Origin: Strobilurus pachycystidiatus
Taxonomy: Eukaryota > Basidiomycota > Agaricomycetes > Agaricales > Physalacriaceae
DNA: 64,000 bases
Direction: 5' to 3'
Assembly (NCBI GenBank): GCA_019915135.1
Contig: JAHLMK010000018.1
Span: 372,001 to 436,000 of the forward strand
The notes under the pieces were generated by a model. It had not been told where the DNA came from. It worked only from the letters and a program-made list of their open reading frames with translations, and made no database searches. Below are positions 29,987-43,384 of the stretch, piece after piece (position 1 is the first letter of the stretch; the number at the start of each line of letters is the position of its first letter). The translations under genes were made by a program, and so were the position numbers.

Positions 29987-30805
29987 CTATCTGCATCGAT
30001 AGGATGATTGACTTGGTTCGTATACTCCAGCTGCTATTTTCCCTTTGAGTAGCTTTACTACTTTGTCTCTAATTCCTGGGGGTATTGGTATGTTTCTGTA
30101 TTCCCAGGGAATATGTGGTACTGTGGCCATTATATAGTCTGAAAAGTATTTGCAACTTAATGTACCACGATCCTTTTCCTCATACAGGAGCATTTTTTCA
30201 TGTAATCGTAAGATATGTTTGAAAAGCTTTTCTTCTTCTGGTAAGAGAAAATTCTCCTGGTTGACTTCTAGGCTGTTCATTTGGTCCGTGGTTAAATGTT
30301 TTGTAGGAATAAATTCTGGTGGTTTGAATGGTAGGGCTTCCAGTGTTAATAAGGGGTCCTCCGGTATGGTTCGTAACACTCTGGCTTCTTCTGGGAAGGT
30401 GCCCAAAACAGGCTTGACTTTTTGGTCTACTGTTTTGTACATAGTGAATGTGTTGCTTGTTATTTCTGAGTATGGGTTGTTGTCTGCACAGCAGATTAAT
30501 AGGTCATCTTCTTCGAACTTGTACCTGTCCGTGTAATACATTCCTGTGTCAATTTGGATTTCTCGTTCATGTTTGACTCCGTCTGGTTGTATGACTAGAC
30601 CTGTCCATCCTTCCCTGGCACTTTTTAAATTGAAGTGTACTTGCATCTTCAATTTAGGTTTGGCTTTAGGACGATTCTTTCTTGTACCGCGTTTCACCAA
30701 TGATGATATACATTTGTAAATAATCACTGACAGCAAGGTACACTGCCGGAACATATGAGTACAACGCCGTAGAGGCGTGCGAACTAGAATATAGTGTAAG
30801 ATCAA
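29987..30805 (-). CDS. Element C pol leader / pre-RT region
   Basis: Contains I-P-W-E-Y-R-N-I-P-I-P-P-G-I-R-D-K-V and A-G-V-Y-E-P-S-Q-S-S-Y-R, the conserved lead-in to RT in this basidiom­ycete gypsy clade. It ends at a TAG in the position of the conserved Trp of R-W-F-C-V-L-K-K; the RT frame continues directly afterwards. An R-K-N-R-P-K-A-K-P basic patch lies near the start. No clear D-S/T-G protease motif was found. Confidence 0.75.
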   Translation of the reverse strand: MILHYILVRTPLRRCTHMFRQCTLLSVIIYKCISSLVKRGTRKNRPKAKPKLKMQVHFNLKSAREGWTGLVIQPDGVKHEREIQIDTGMYYTDRYKFEEDDLLICCADNNPYSEITSNTFTMYKTVDQKVKPVLGTFPEEARVLRTIPEDPLLTLEALPFKPPEFIPTKHLTTDQMNSLEVNQENFLLPEEEKLFKHILRLHEKMLLYEEKDRGTLSCKYFSDYIMATVPHIPWEYRNIPIPPGIRDKVVKLLKGKIAAGVYEPSQSSYRCR

Positions 30806-31042
30806 GCGGGGGGGTAGTGTAATGAGTACAGCGCCGCAGGCGGGCGCAAGGCTAGGTTATGACTGAGTGGGTTGTGATAATACAAGAAATCAGATGAAAC
30901 ACTTGAGCTGGGGTGCATAGCGGACTCGGCTAGTGAAGTGATGCATATTTTCTGACAGTGTGCGAAACAGGTGGTGAGTTCGATTCTTGGTTCACTGCTT
31001 TGTGTTAAGTTAATGTTAGACATGATGAAAGTGGCGCTTACT

Positions 31043-33124
31043 TTAGAGCTTGTTAGCCATAAAACCGCGCCTATAACCGGAATTGTCAAAGGAATCCAAT
31101 GTGTCGAGGTACCCAAGTTCAAGAAGTCTGTAGACCTCCTTGGGCAACAGGAGTCGTTGGTAGCGGATGGACCGAAGTGTGTTTGCGAGCTCGTGGTGCC
31201 TGTCTGCTTCAAGCGTGAGTGCGGAATGATGAAGATACTCGTCTTCTTGCCAGGTGAGCAACGGGTTCTGCGGAACCAGCGGCGCCCGAGTCTTCATTCT
31301 CCCATGTCTGATGTATCCCCCGTGGAGGCAGAGGGCATGAAAACCTTGTGCTGTATGAATGGCGTTGGTGAGGAGCCGAAAAAAAATGCAATGCCAATGA
31401 AAGAAGTGATATGTGTCGTCCATCTTGGGAAATCCATCTATGATGTTGCGCCATTTGGTTGTAAGGAAGAACTGGGCTAATTGGTTCATACCTTGGACCA
31501 GATACTTCCTGCTATATTGTAGCGCACTCATCCACTTTGACCACGGTGTGAGTCTAACTTTGAGAGATGTGGAGTAGCTTGTTAGGAGGTAATGCGAGAT
31601 GTACCCGGAGTCTGGGTCTCGCAACGTCTCCGCTCGTTCTGGGAATAGTCTGGCCAACAGGATGTCCTTGCACCGCCGCGTGAATGGTTCCTCGATAGCT
31701 AGTGTCATACTTCCGTGGCCGTATGTGAGCAGGTCAGCGTAAGTGGTGATGCTGTCGTGGTGGAGTCCTTCGATTTCGTCAATTGTGGCATCACCATGGA
31801 CCGTTTTAACGAGGGCTTCCATCCCTTCGATGACTCGTCTGCAATTTAACTGGGTGACGGTGTCGTCAGCTATTGGCCAGTCGTCGAGTTGGAGGGAGGC
31901 GGTGAAAAGGTGCTCATCTGCAAGCAGGAATGACAACCCAATAACTTTCTCTTCCTCTCTCGTCCAGACAAAACAATTAACTATTTCAGGGTCGAGAAAT
32001 CCGTTCCCGTGATGATGAAGTGGATGGTTATCCTGCGCCTCATGGAAGATGACGACTTCCCTTTTGCGGGGTAAAATATTCCCATGCTGGTACCTATTTG
32101 CGACTTCGATGGTGTTGGCTACTGGATCTTCATCATCACTGAATACGGGGGGTACGTCCGTGTGGGTGCGAATGGTGAATGAGTCACGGTAGTTGTTGCC
32201 ATCCGACTCCGTTCCCCAGATGGGTATTGTCATGACTTGACTGCGCCACAGACGCCTAGCCAATCGAAGGCGGCGCCTGCGCGGGCGGGAGCAACGTTAT
32301 CGCGTCCATCGTCGGGATCTGTCTGACGGCCGTCCGACGGTAGCACATGGTGGCGGAGCTCGGCCGACGGGAAAGCGGATCGGGCGGGATAGGGCGCGCT
32401 CCCGACCAATCACGAGCGGGTGGCGCGATGACTCGTGCGATGACTCGGTCATGAGTCAGAAGGGCGCACCCGCGCCCATTGGGCGTCGGGCGTCGGGAAC
32501 TGTATAAAAGAGTCAGTAGTCAGTAGAGTAGTTCTTCAGAGAACCGTTGTCTTCCCCCCGGGATTCAATACACCACCTCTTACACCGCTCTCCAGTCGTT
32601 GCCTCGTGCACCCTCGCTATAGACGAATAGGCCCAACGCTGACAGGTATGGCGTAGCGTCTGTCGTCAAGTGTAGTGATGAGGGCGACTTCGCCGGTAGA
32701 GAGGGATGTTGACAGATCTGCTATCTCAGCCATGTCCATGTCCTGGCTGTAGACCGAGATCGCGTCTGTTGACGATATTGTCCCTTGATCGCCAAAGTCT
32801 GAGTTGCTCAAATTTGAGTGACGTGTTAAGAATAGGGATAATTCCTTGCCATTGTTCCGCCAATCTTCATCGCTTTCCATATCGGCATCATTGGGTGGAT
32901 ACCCCAACTCGACTTCCATTCCCCAAACTTTGGCGTTCGGGGTTGAGTGTAATCGTTTGGGTGCAGGTTGACAAAGGGGTGATTGTGTCTTGCGTTTGGT
33001 GCTTTGCGCGACGTTGGACAGGATGTGGTTGCCCAGCGCTTCCCGTCGTAGGAGGTCCCAGCCAGGAACGTCTTGGTCTTGGATTACAATAGAGTTCTGG
33101 TTGATGATAGATTCTGAGATTCAT
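31043..33124 (-). pseudogene. Element C upstream (gag-position) ORF, split by a solo LTR
   Basis: The two halves are 33124/32919-32650 (acidic, Asp/Ser-rich, E-V-E-L-G-Y-P-P-N-D-A-D) and about 32222-31043 (W-T-R-E-E-E-K-V-I-G-L-S-F-L-L, W-S-K-W-M-S-A-L-Q-Y-S-R-K-Y-L). They join in frame across the 417-bp LTR plus its 5-bp duplication. No CCHC zinc knuckle or known gag motif. The identity as gag is inferred only from position. The join is precise, so the ORF was open when the LTR inserted. Confidence 0.6.
32228..32644 (+). mobile_element. Solo LTR of family A with perfect target-site duplication
   Basis: 417 bp, TGTCATGACTTGACTGCG...CAACGCTGACA, a close copy of 21229-21647. It is flanked by GGTAT at 32223-32227 and 32645-32649. 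It is a classic product of LTR-LTR recombination after insertion into element C. Confidence 0.95.
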
Positions 33125-33129
33125 TCTGT

Positions 33130-35450
33130 AAAGTTTGGATCAGATCGGGTCCGTGTTAGCGTCCGTCCTAGGATCCTGAGTAGGTCGGGCTGTCTGTCGA
33201 GGTCGGGGGTGTCCCGCTGGCAGGAATCAATACAAGTAAGAGTCGAGACGTCAATCAGACGGACTCCTCTAGTCGTCTATTGGTCTGTTCTCACGAGAGG
33301 GCGTTCACTTAGAGATCAACCCAGTCAATATCTAAGAGGACGGCCTGTTGGATGGGGAGACGGGGACAAGAACAAAGAACGGGATGGTTAAACGTAAAGT
33401 CCACTCTAAGGTTTTACAAGTATGATAGTGCTGTATTTATACGTCGGGCGGCGTGACCGCGCTGTCCCGCCATCTACCCAAAAGGGCGCTCCTGACTCAT
33501 TCTCCAAACATTGAGAACCTTCTTTGAGGTCCCGGCTAAAAGCGTAAACGACCCAGGCCTGTCCGGCGATGGCGGGCTGTCAGCTGACGTGGCAGGAGTC
33601 GCTGCCGATCAGCGGCGGGATTTACCCACGCGGTTGCAAGGCAGAATCAATGGCAATGGGCGTGATAGGGCGGGCGGCATCATGGGAGTGCATGGTGCTT
33701 CTTCTCAAGAAGCGCCAGCCAGCTCTACCAGGGGAGAGAGCCCTCATGAATATAGTCGTGCGAGCGACGGGCGATCGGGAAAGGTCCTCGGCCGAGCGGA
33801 GACAGTCGGGCGCATCTCTCTCTTACGGCGGTCGACCGTCCTGCTGAGTCTAGACTGTACGAGCAAGTTTGGTAGTTGATGTGGCGAGAGTGTTTCCTCA
33901 AACTTCCCTGTAGTCGGGCCGAGTGATCCGGGTGTAGGCGCGTATGTTACTTAGTTCGCTAGGATTTCCCCAAGATGTTGAAGTGACAGAGAGAGTCCGT
34001 GACTCGGTTACGCTGGCTTCTCGTAAGGTCGTATCCAATGATACGTTTGCAGGGGAAGGGGGGAAGACGATGCTTCCGCGGAAGTGAAATCCGTGAGCGG
34101 GACTCGTGGTGGAACAAGATGTGGATTCGTCCGCGGATGCACTCCCCGAGCGCCCCGAGGGGTCCCAAACGGCCTCTCAGAAACCAGGAGAGCAACGAGG
34201 CCTCGTGCCTGTCGGACCTCCAGGCCAAGATCATAACAGTCCGGTGGTACTTTTGACTCGCGTATTTACCTATGTTCCAGGCGCATTCCTTTGAGCAACC
34301 GGCCCTATTTGCTGATGTACCCTGCAGTGTGAATGTCTCAAGTGGTTTTACGATCGTTGTGAATGCGCTCATGCAGGCGTCCACTATGACTGTTTGTACC
34401 GAATAGTATCAAGAAACGGTACCTTCGATCATCAGTTTACGTTCGAGTTCATCCTTCTGATCCATGCTCGCCGGCGGCTCGCTTTTCTTATCACTCGTCC
34501 CGGGATTAGGCGAGGCCGCATTTGTCATGATGTGGCCTCACCGTAACCCAAGGCCTTCACTTTGGTCACACTTTGGCGTCCCGGCGCCACGACTGCGCGA
34601 ACCAGTGCCACACCGGAAGATGCCGAGAGGTATATTAAGGGGTTGAGAGTTTGATCCCTTATGACGACAGAGCTGGGATCCTGAAGTCCCGCCCTTGTCG
34701 GGCTTCCCGCCCTCCCGGATACACTTTGGAGCGAGTACACATGGTGCAAGACACCCCGGGAATATACTTAGGCCGCGTGAGTCAGGCGGGAGTCGGTACC
34801 CGACCAAACCCGCCTTCCCGACCAATGGGCGGCCATCGATCTGTCGGGCGGTCATCGGGATGTCGGGATCTCCGTCATCCGCAGCGTCGGACCACTCCTG
34901 ACGCATCGGGAGTATGTGGTAGAAGCTTCGAGAAGAGGAACGATGAGCAAGCATGGGATTAGTATAAATACAGAGACAGTGCTGTACTAGCTACTCAGAC
35001 TTTGTCCTTAACCAGTTTTCCCCCATACAACTCCGTTGGGCACTCTGAGCTCTCTGTGGTAGGACTCAACCACATGTCTCCCTTCGATACCTCCGCCAAC
35101 GTCGTTGACTCCGACGAGAGAAGGCTCCCCGACGCCACACCTGGGACTAGGTCCGGCGGCGAGCCTTGTACCTTGGGATTAGGTTCCTATGGTACTACAG
35201 TCTCTGGCGAGATGGATGTGCGACCATCGAGGGACCCTACGACTGGCACAGTACGACCAGTCAGGCACAACACGAGGATGTACGTGGTACGCTCGCAGGA
35301 AAGCTATGGGTTGACTACAGGGGTAGTCTCTCATGAGCGAGTCCATGTCACGGCGGGATCAGGTCGTAACAGCATTGTCCGGTTGTGGGTCAAGAATGGT
35401 CGGGACAAAAACATAGAAGCTATGGATGTCCGTCAACTGAGGGTCTAGGT
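33130..35450. other. GC-rich LTR-like block, probable nested insertion
   Basis: No recognisable proteins. Two TATA-like sites point opposite ways: TATAAATAC at about 34966 (+), and GTATTTATAC at about 33430, read as TATAAATAC on the minus strand. Repeated CCCGACC/GGTCGGG words recall LTR-A composition. It separates two minus-strand ORF blocks (31043-33124 and 35359-37153), so it may be an insertion within a single element, but I could not define its ends or a duplication. Confidence 0.35.
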
Positions 35451-37153
35451 TTTGTACCAAATCTCCGTTGATGATGACCCCCATTTCGAGGTCCATTCCT
35501 TTGATATTTTGGCTGGGCAGTTTGAACGTGAAATTGCTATCCAGGTCATAGCGCCGGGCTTCATCCGGGTCAATTATTCCGTCTGCCTGTTCCAGAGCAT
35601 CCACAAAGTGCTGCGTCTGCCTCACCACCTCTACTACCAAGATCAGGAATTGGTCAGACAAGGCGGGAACTAGGCAGGGAATGGCGGGTATCCCTGGCGC
35701 ATGGGGTTGTCGACGGGGGGCCGTCAAAGATGGAAGAAGGAGTATCCACGCCTCGCACACGGGGAACTGGCGGGGGTTCAGGTACCCGGGCATGTGATGC
35801 TAGGTGTAGGTTCTGGAGCTCCAAAAACTCGTATACCTCCGTGAAGGCGTGGCTTTTGAATTGATCGTGGTCTCCGCGCGTCAGGCCGTCTTCATCGACT
35901 CCTTGCATTGTTTCCCAGTAACAGTTGTGTTTATCTTCTGGATAATGGGTCTCAAAGGTGGGGTTTTGATGTCGTCTGTCCGAGCCATCAGGGAGTATCT
36001 GTCCGTCGACCATCCACAAGTGTAGGGTTCCCTGCATGGCGCGCTCGGTTCCCCAGTCGTTATATTGGTATAGGACAACATCGGGCATGACCAGCTGTTG
36101 TACGGCTAAATGCGCTAGTTGTATGGCAGGCAGGGATATGGCGGTGGTAGTGGTGGCGCGTAGAATGTGCATATACAGGGGGTCAAAGCGCGTGGAGGCC
36201 ATGACTGCATTGACAAGGAGGTTGTCGTTGATGTGACGATATCCTTTCAAGGCTTTGCAGATCATCGCCCATAAACAAAGTAAATCGTCTTCCAGGTAGT
36301 CCGGTTGCAAATGTGTGATGGGTACCGGGTGGTTATTCAGCAACTTGGCGCATACTAGTTCCCATTCTAGACTGGTTGGCGGGTGTAGGACTTTCTCTAT
36401 TGCTTTGGTTAATGGTAGCTGAATATTGAATTCTGTTGGCTTACACAAAGGGTCAATTACTGAGTAGTCCAGTGAAAGTACTCCGGGTTTGCGCATTGAT
36501 GGCGGGTAGTAGATGTTTGCCCTCGTGTCGAACGTGGCGCTTTGGTGGAGTTGTAGCGATTCCCGGTCCACCGGCGACTTGGCCAAATAGTAGAAATTAA
36601 AGAATGACGGGGATCGCCTGAAGTATTGCGGGGTGCGCGGGTACAGGGTGGCATGATAGTATATGTGCCCCTTCTTGAAAGTTACTCCCCTGAAAGTTGT
36701 GTTGGCTGGGTCCGAGGAGGAAAGTCGGGGCGCGCCATCTTCATCAAGGGTTCCGTGCATCAGTGAAGGATAAACGTCCTCTGATACCCACTTTGGGCTC
36801 TCAGCTACTTCCCGTACAAAATCTCCCACATCCCCTATAGTCTGTTTAGTGAAGTATTCGTTGGGCGATGCTTTGGGAAGGGTTGGTACGAGACCGACTG
36901 CCGGTATTTCCTCGGGCTTCGGTTCGTACCCGTATACCATGGCAACAAGTGCGGGTCCCATGAGTGCGGGTCTCCCTCCTGCTTCGTAGACGGCATCCAG
37001 TAGTACACCTGTTCGGAGGAGAACATGTTCGCTAAGTTGTACTGTTTCCAGTGTGACCCAAACTCTCCCGTAGATTTTGATCAATTCAAACGGGTACACG
37101 CATGCTTCGTCGTGCTTGTCGTCCGTCTTTCCCATGCCCAAAGGTGTCCGCAT
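35359..37153 (-). CDS. Large unassigned minus-strand ORF pair, possibly element C 5' region
   Basis: The main ORF (37153-35654, 499 codons) is uninterrupted; an overlapping second ORF (35793-35359) continues in another frame with D-L-D-S-N-F-T-F-K-L-P, so a frameshift or intron is likely near 35660-35790. No family recognised. Visible features are G-V-T-F-K-K-G-H-I-Y-Y-H-A, P-T-S-L-E-W-E-L-V-C-A-K-L-L and a Pro-rich C-terminus. Same strand as element C, so it may be its gag-proximal part, an independent element, or a host gene. Confidence 0.45.
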
Positions 37154-37159
37154 AGTGTC

Positions 37160-40103
37160 GTGAGGATCTTAGCAATTATGGTGAGGTCGGCTTTGGGTGG
37201 TGCCACTACCGAGTCTGGACGTCGGGATGAGGCGGGAGTGAATTGGGTAGGGCAGTTTGGCGTGTTCTTGGCTGTGGTAGAGTGGGGTTTGGAAGCGACG
37301 TGGAATCCGAGAGCCGAAGAAGAAACGGCAGCGCACCAACAAAGGTTCTGCAGAGACAACGTCGGGTGCCAATACGTTGTATCATACAAGGCCGGGACTG
37401 CTACTATCTAAGTGGGCCTGAAATGATCATTATGTACGACCCCAAATGTGCACTGTCGAAAAGAGCACATGTCGAGGTTGTCGGTCAACTTGAAGGCAAG
37501 ACATTGTCGACCACTGTGAGACCACCTCCAGGGAGTATTCTGTGTGCTTGGGAGTGAATGGTTCGCGATGCTGATGATCGTAAACATTGAGCAGATAGAG
37601 GTAGAGCGCTGGTGCGAGCAGTAGCCTTCCGGTAGGTGCCGCCGTCGGAGGGCGTCTGCCATTGTGTTCATCGTCCAAGCCGGCGGGGAAAGATAGGAGC
37701 AAATTTCGTTTGATATTCGGCTTTGGGACGGCAATGACACGGCATTACACGGCAAACAACCGGATCACTGAATTTCCTTATTTTGACGTATGGGAATGTC
37801 CATGCTAGACTCGCTACCATTCGCGGACGATCTCACGTAATGCTCGGACCGATGGCTGCGATATTTGGCTATGGTCTGTTTGGTTGTTTTGGTGTTGTTT
37901 GTGTAGGGCGGGTAAGTGAGATCATCTAGCGACTGGGAAGCCTCAGCTCCCTTTTGGCAGGTAGCCCAAATCCTGAGTTTGGACTTAGCGAAATTTCGCG
38001 ATCGACACATTTTGGTGATTTCAGCTTTGGCTCTCATGTCTCGAATACTAAACCTCATGTCCCAAAAATTTGTACAATGGATATTCAATATATAAGGAGC
38101 CATTATCGTACGGGAATATGGATGAAGACGGGTGTAAGGTCCCAAAATAAAGGAAATTATCATGAAAATCCAGAAAAACATGACTTTGCGCCGTGAAATT
38201 GAACCTCATTCCAGGAAAAGTCATACATTGATTTTTGTCATCCCAAGGAGCCGAGGAATGCACACTTTGACTATGTGGTGCCGGTATTCCGGTCAGCAGC
38301 AAGGTCCCGGATCGAGTCTCAGGCAGTTGTGGAGGTCCCATGACCGGAAAACCTAAGCGCAATCGTAAAGAAGGTCTTCCAGAAGCAGTGCAAGACAGGC
38401 AAGAAGCCGCCAGAAATCCAGAGGTTATGTGGTAAACAGATTTCAGGCTACCATAGAGAATTTGAGGAAATGACCCCAAGAATGCAACGAAAATCTGAAA
38501 ATTGAAGTTCCAAAGATGTTTTCAGGCAGTATGGATCAGATAGAAGCAATGTAGCCGGCAGAGAGAGGCACCAGAGTGATATGCATAGTCGACCATGAGC
38601 GAAAATTACAAGTTCGAAGTCACAAAAGCGTTATCCCCCATGTCACGGCTGAGCCCTCCCAGCCGCTTCGCCAAAGTGACAAGCAGAGCCACGTGGCGAA
38701 GCGGATGGTCACGAGCCTATGTCCATGCTAGTACGCAAGGAAAAATTCCTACCCGAGTCCTTTGTGTTTTAGTGTATAGATTATTTCGTGATTTACCAAT
38801 AATGCTTTTTAAGAGTAATTTTCTTGTAGTGACAACGCTCCAGCACATCTACTGTTGGATTGCAGTGGTCGTTGCATTCATTAATGGAGGATGAGTTCTG
38901 GGAGCAAGTACTGGAGCCCTCTATTGAAGAATACACTACGTCCTAGCGCTCTCATGGAGCATGGGTGCACTCACTATTGACAGTTTTTGGTGTTTATAAT
39001 GCCAATATCATCGAGCCTCATATGCCTGGAGGACCAGCTTGAAGAAGTGAATGAAAGGCCTCGAAGGCGTCCATCGGGATTGACCATCCAGCTCTCAACA
39101 ATCTGTCCAGTCAAGTTCGTGGAAAGGAGCGTGGCTGCCCCGTCATTGTCGTAAAGCTACACAGCTGGTACAGATATTCACCAAAAGTTCCATGTTGTTG
39201 CTTGATACATGCAAGCACACTCTCTATCTTAGGAGCAGTCATACGCTGAGAGGCGCGTCTTGCGGCATTACGCACCCGGCGAGACTAATTCTCGCGCGCG
39301 CGCCGCTCAGAGTCAATGGGTTGCGTCGAGACCTGTGGGGTTCAGCGGCAGGGCGCAGTGACAGCGAGATAGGGATATTCTCCTTCAATATTGCATGACG
39401 ATATGGGGAGTGCGCATGCATTGGATCGTGCTGATTGTGATTTTACCTTCCCAAGCTGTGGTGAGACGATTGCACTGTAGTAGCTCGGCTATCACTCAAA
39501 ATCAAACAACCACTCATATTCCGACACATATCCAGTGAGTTCTAAAACCATTTTTGTAGACCCTTCTCTATCTGGCGAAGAAGGTGCACACGGAAGGCGA
39601 TGCTAGGGTTTACGCGTAGCTCGCGGGTCCTGCAGTCCGAGGATGCTAATTCACGAGCTGCAAAGGTGCCTTCAAGTTGCAGGCTACCAGCTGTTAGCAT
39701 ATGTTCTGCCCACGCCAGTATGTGAACGCCACAATCTATCAAGTTCTTCTGGACCGGAACCTAGTAAAGACGTAAGGGCAGCTCTTGACCAGGACCAGAC
39801 AAGGCTACACACAACAGCCCTTTCAAAAATGAATGTGGGTTCTGGTTGGCCTTGTGAGATCCAGAAGACGCAAAGAAGCTCAAGAATTCTCTACAGGAGA
39901 TATGAGTTGCCAGGAACTATGTGCAATCGAACCACTCACATCGAAAACTTGCAACTCAAAAGCGGGACTTCCAACAAGACTGTCAAAGAGCACAATCCTC
40001 GAGGAGGGAAAGTCCACGACAATGACAATCCAATGATTGTGGTTCTTATTCAGTGGGATGACAAGTCGTGTCCAGTTTTGGATAGGTTTTCTCTACGAAG
40101 TGC
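37160..40103. other. AT-richer intergenic stretch, no recognisable gene
   Basis: ORFs at 37408-37755 (-), 38048-38479 (-) and 39643-40125 (+) have no recognised features. 38641-38834 is described separately. I see no RNA gene here. Confidence 0.4.
38641..38834. repeat. Short LTR-like relic, 194 bp
   Basis: Starts TGTCACGG and ends TTGTAGTGACA. Its last 55 bp match the end of 24554-25219 (CCAATAATGCT, then AATT, then GTAGTGACA) at about 75 percent by eye. On the minus strand the bases after it are TGGGGGATAAC, and a TGG start is what a tRNA primer-binding site would show. No target-site duplication. Confidence 0.4.
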
Positions 40104-41197
40104 TCAGTATGGTCTTGGAGGATAGAAAGGAAAAGTTACTTTCTCCCGGCCATGAAACAATGTGCCTTTTTTGAGTCGACGTGGAACTTCGTCGGACATG
40201 CGGTCTCGAACTGCCCCATGTTTTGTGGTGAGCACTAATTTTGTCGCCCATGTGCTTGGAAGCATAACAAAAGAAGGATTAGATGATTTGGTCCACCACT
40301 CAGCCAAAAAATTGATGATATCGGAACCAATGCATTCATTGATGCGTAGACGAGGAAGAGAGGTAGCCGCAATTAAGGGCTTCCTAATCGACAGAGCCTC
40401 AAGTTCAGAAAGTCGACGCGTGGCATAGAGAGACACCTGACATGAGCATCAGAGTCGTACACGGTACGATGTTTAGCACGGACTCACTTGTTTGGTATAT
40501 TGCTCCAGCAAGTCCTCAGCACGCAGTCGACGACATAGGTCGAAGCGGACTTGTCGCAAGGGCTCCCCGAGTTCAAGTGCCAATTCTAATACCACCTCAT
40601 GCTCCGATGAGAGAGCCTTCTTCTCTTCTTGTAGCATCCACGACTTGACGCAGAATTTCAAGATATAATCGCGTTGATTGTCGAGTTTGACATATTCGGC
40701 AATCTCGAGGGGCCGGCCTTCCGCGGTGACATTAACTGAGAGCGCACGGAGAAAAGGGAGCAAGTCAGTGAACGGCGATGTTCCTGGGGCTGAGAGACCA
40801 AGGGCATGGCGCAAGTCCGAGCACAGCGCGTCGGATTCTACCAGCAATATTGATATGAGCACAGTTATTTGGCTACTCATGGAGACACATACCAGCGAGT
40901 CCAGGCGGGCGCCGCTGTGTTGTCTTGAGAGGAATTAGAGGCGCATTTGCCTTGCGTTTCTTGGACATAGCGTCGCGGATGGTGAGAAGGCGCGCCCGCT
41001 GGCGGTGGCGACGTCCGCTGGCGGTGGCGACGTCGCGGAGTCCCCTTAGGTGCTGTGGCGGACTGACTCCGACTCTCGAGTGACTGAGGCGACGAAAAAG
41101 GCAACGTGAAGGGTGCAGGTGCAGGGTAGAAGGTGGTGTGGACCGTGGTGGAACGATCGGTTGGGTCCTGCACTTCAGTCTTCAGCTGCACTTGCAC
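40104..41197 (-). CDS. Three-exon hypothetical protein
   Basis: Exons are about 41197-40893, 40837-40488 and 40437-40104, with introns of 55 and 50 nt whose splice sites and phases agree. Exon 1 is Pro/Arg/Ser-rich and disordered. Exons 2-3 look folded and helical: S-D-L-R-H-A-L-G-L, I-A-E-Y-V-K-L-D-N-Q-R-D-Y-I-L-K-F, R-F-D-L-C-R-R-L-R-A-E-D-L-L, then S-D-I-I-N-F-L-A-E-W-W and a stop after P-P-R-P-Y. No family recognised. The start is unsettled: the open frame begins with GTG at 41197 and an ATG exon may lie upstream. Exon 1 contains a 19-bp tandem duplication. Confidence 0.5.
40996..41033. repeat. Perfect 19-bp tandem duplication
   Basis: CCGCTGGCGGTGGCGACGT occurs twice head to tail, within exon 1 of the minus-strand hypothetical gene. 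Because 19 is not a multiple of three, it must alter that frame. Confidence 0.9.
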
Positions 41198-41199
41198 TC

Positions 41200-43380
<2,181 letters not shown>

Positions 43381-43384
43381 GGGA

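Larger units (their letters stand above)
25220..33124 (-). mobile_element. Element C: large Ty3/gypsy element with GPY/F integrase and extra 3' ORFs
   Basis: In transcription order: a gag-position ORF (about 33124-31043, interrupted by a solo LTR), a pol leader (30805), RT (29953-29243), RNase H and integrase (29149-27179), then three ORFs of 233, 62 and 271 codons before the probable LTR. The RT uses F-I-D-D in place of Y-x-D-D. I recognise this RT/RNase H type from basidiomycete gypsy polyproteins, where IDD is usual. No chromodomain. Two stops sit at Trp-like positions in pol. The 5' boundary is uncertain and could extend to 38834. Confidence 0.8.

Noticed and set aside
30955..30985. GAGTTCGATTC resembling a tRNA T-loop
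   Set aside because: The flanking bases do not form a T-stem and no acceptor or anticodon arm was found.
35002..35448. 148-codon + strand ORF after a TATA box as a gag gene
   Set aside because: It starts without ATG, has no gag motif and overlaps a minus-strand ORF with better protein character.
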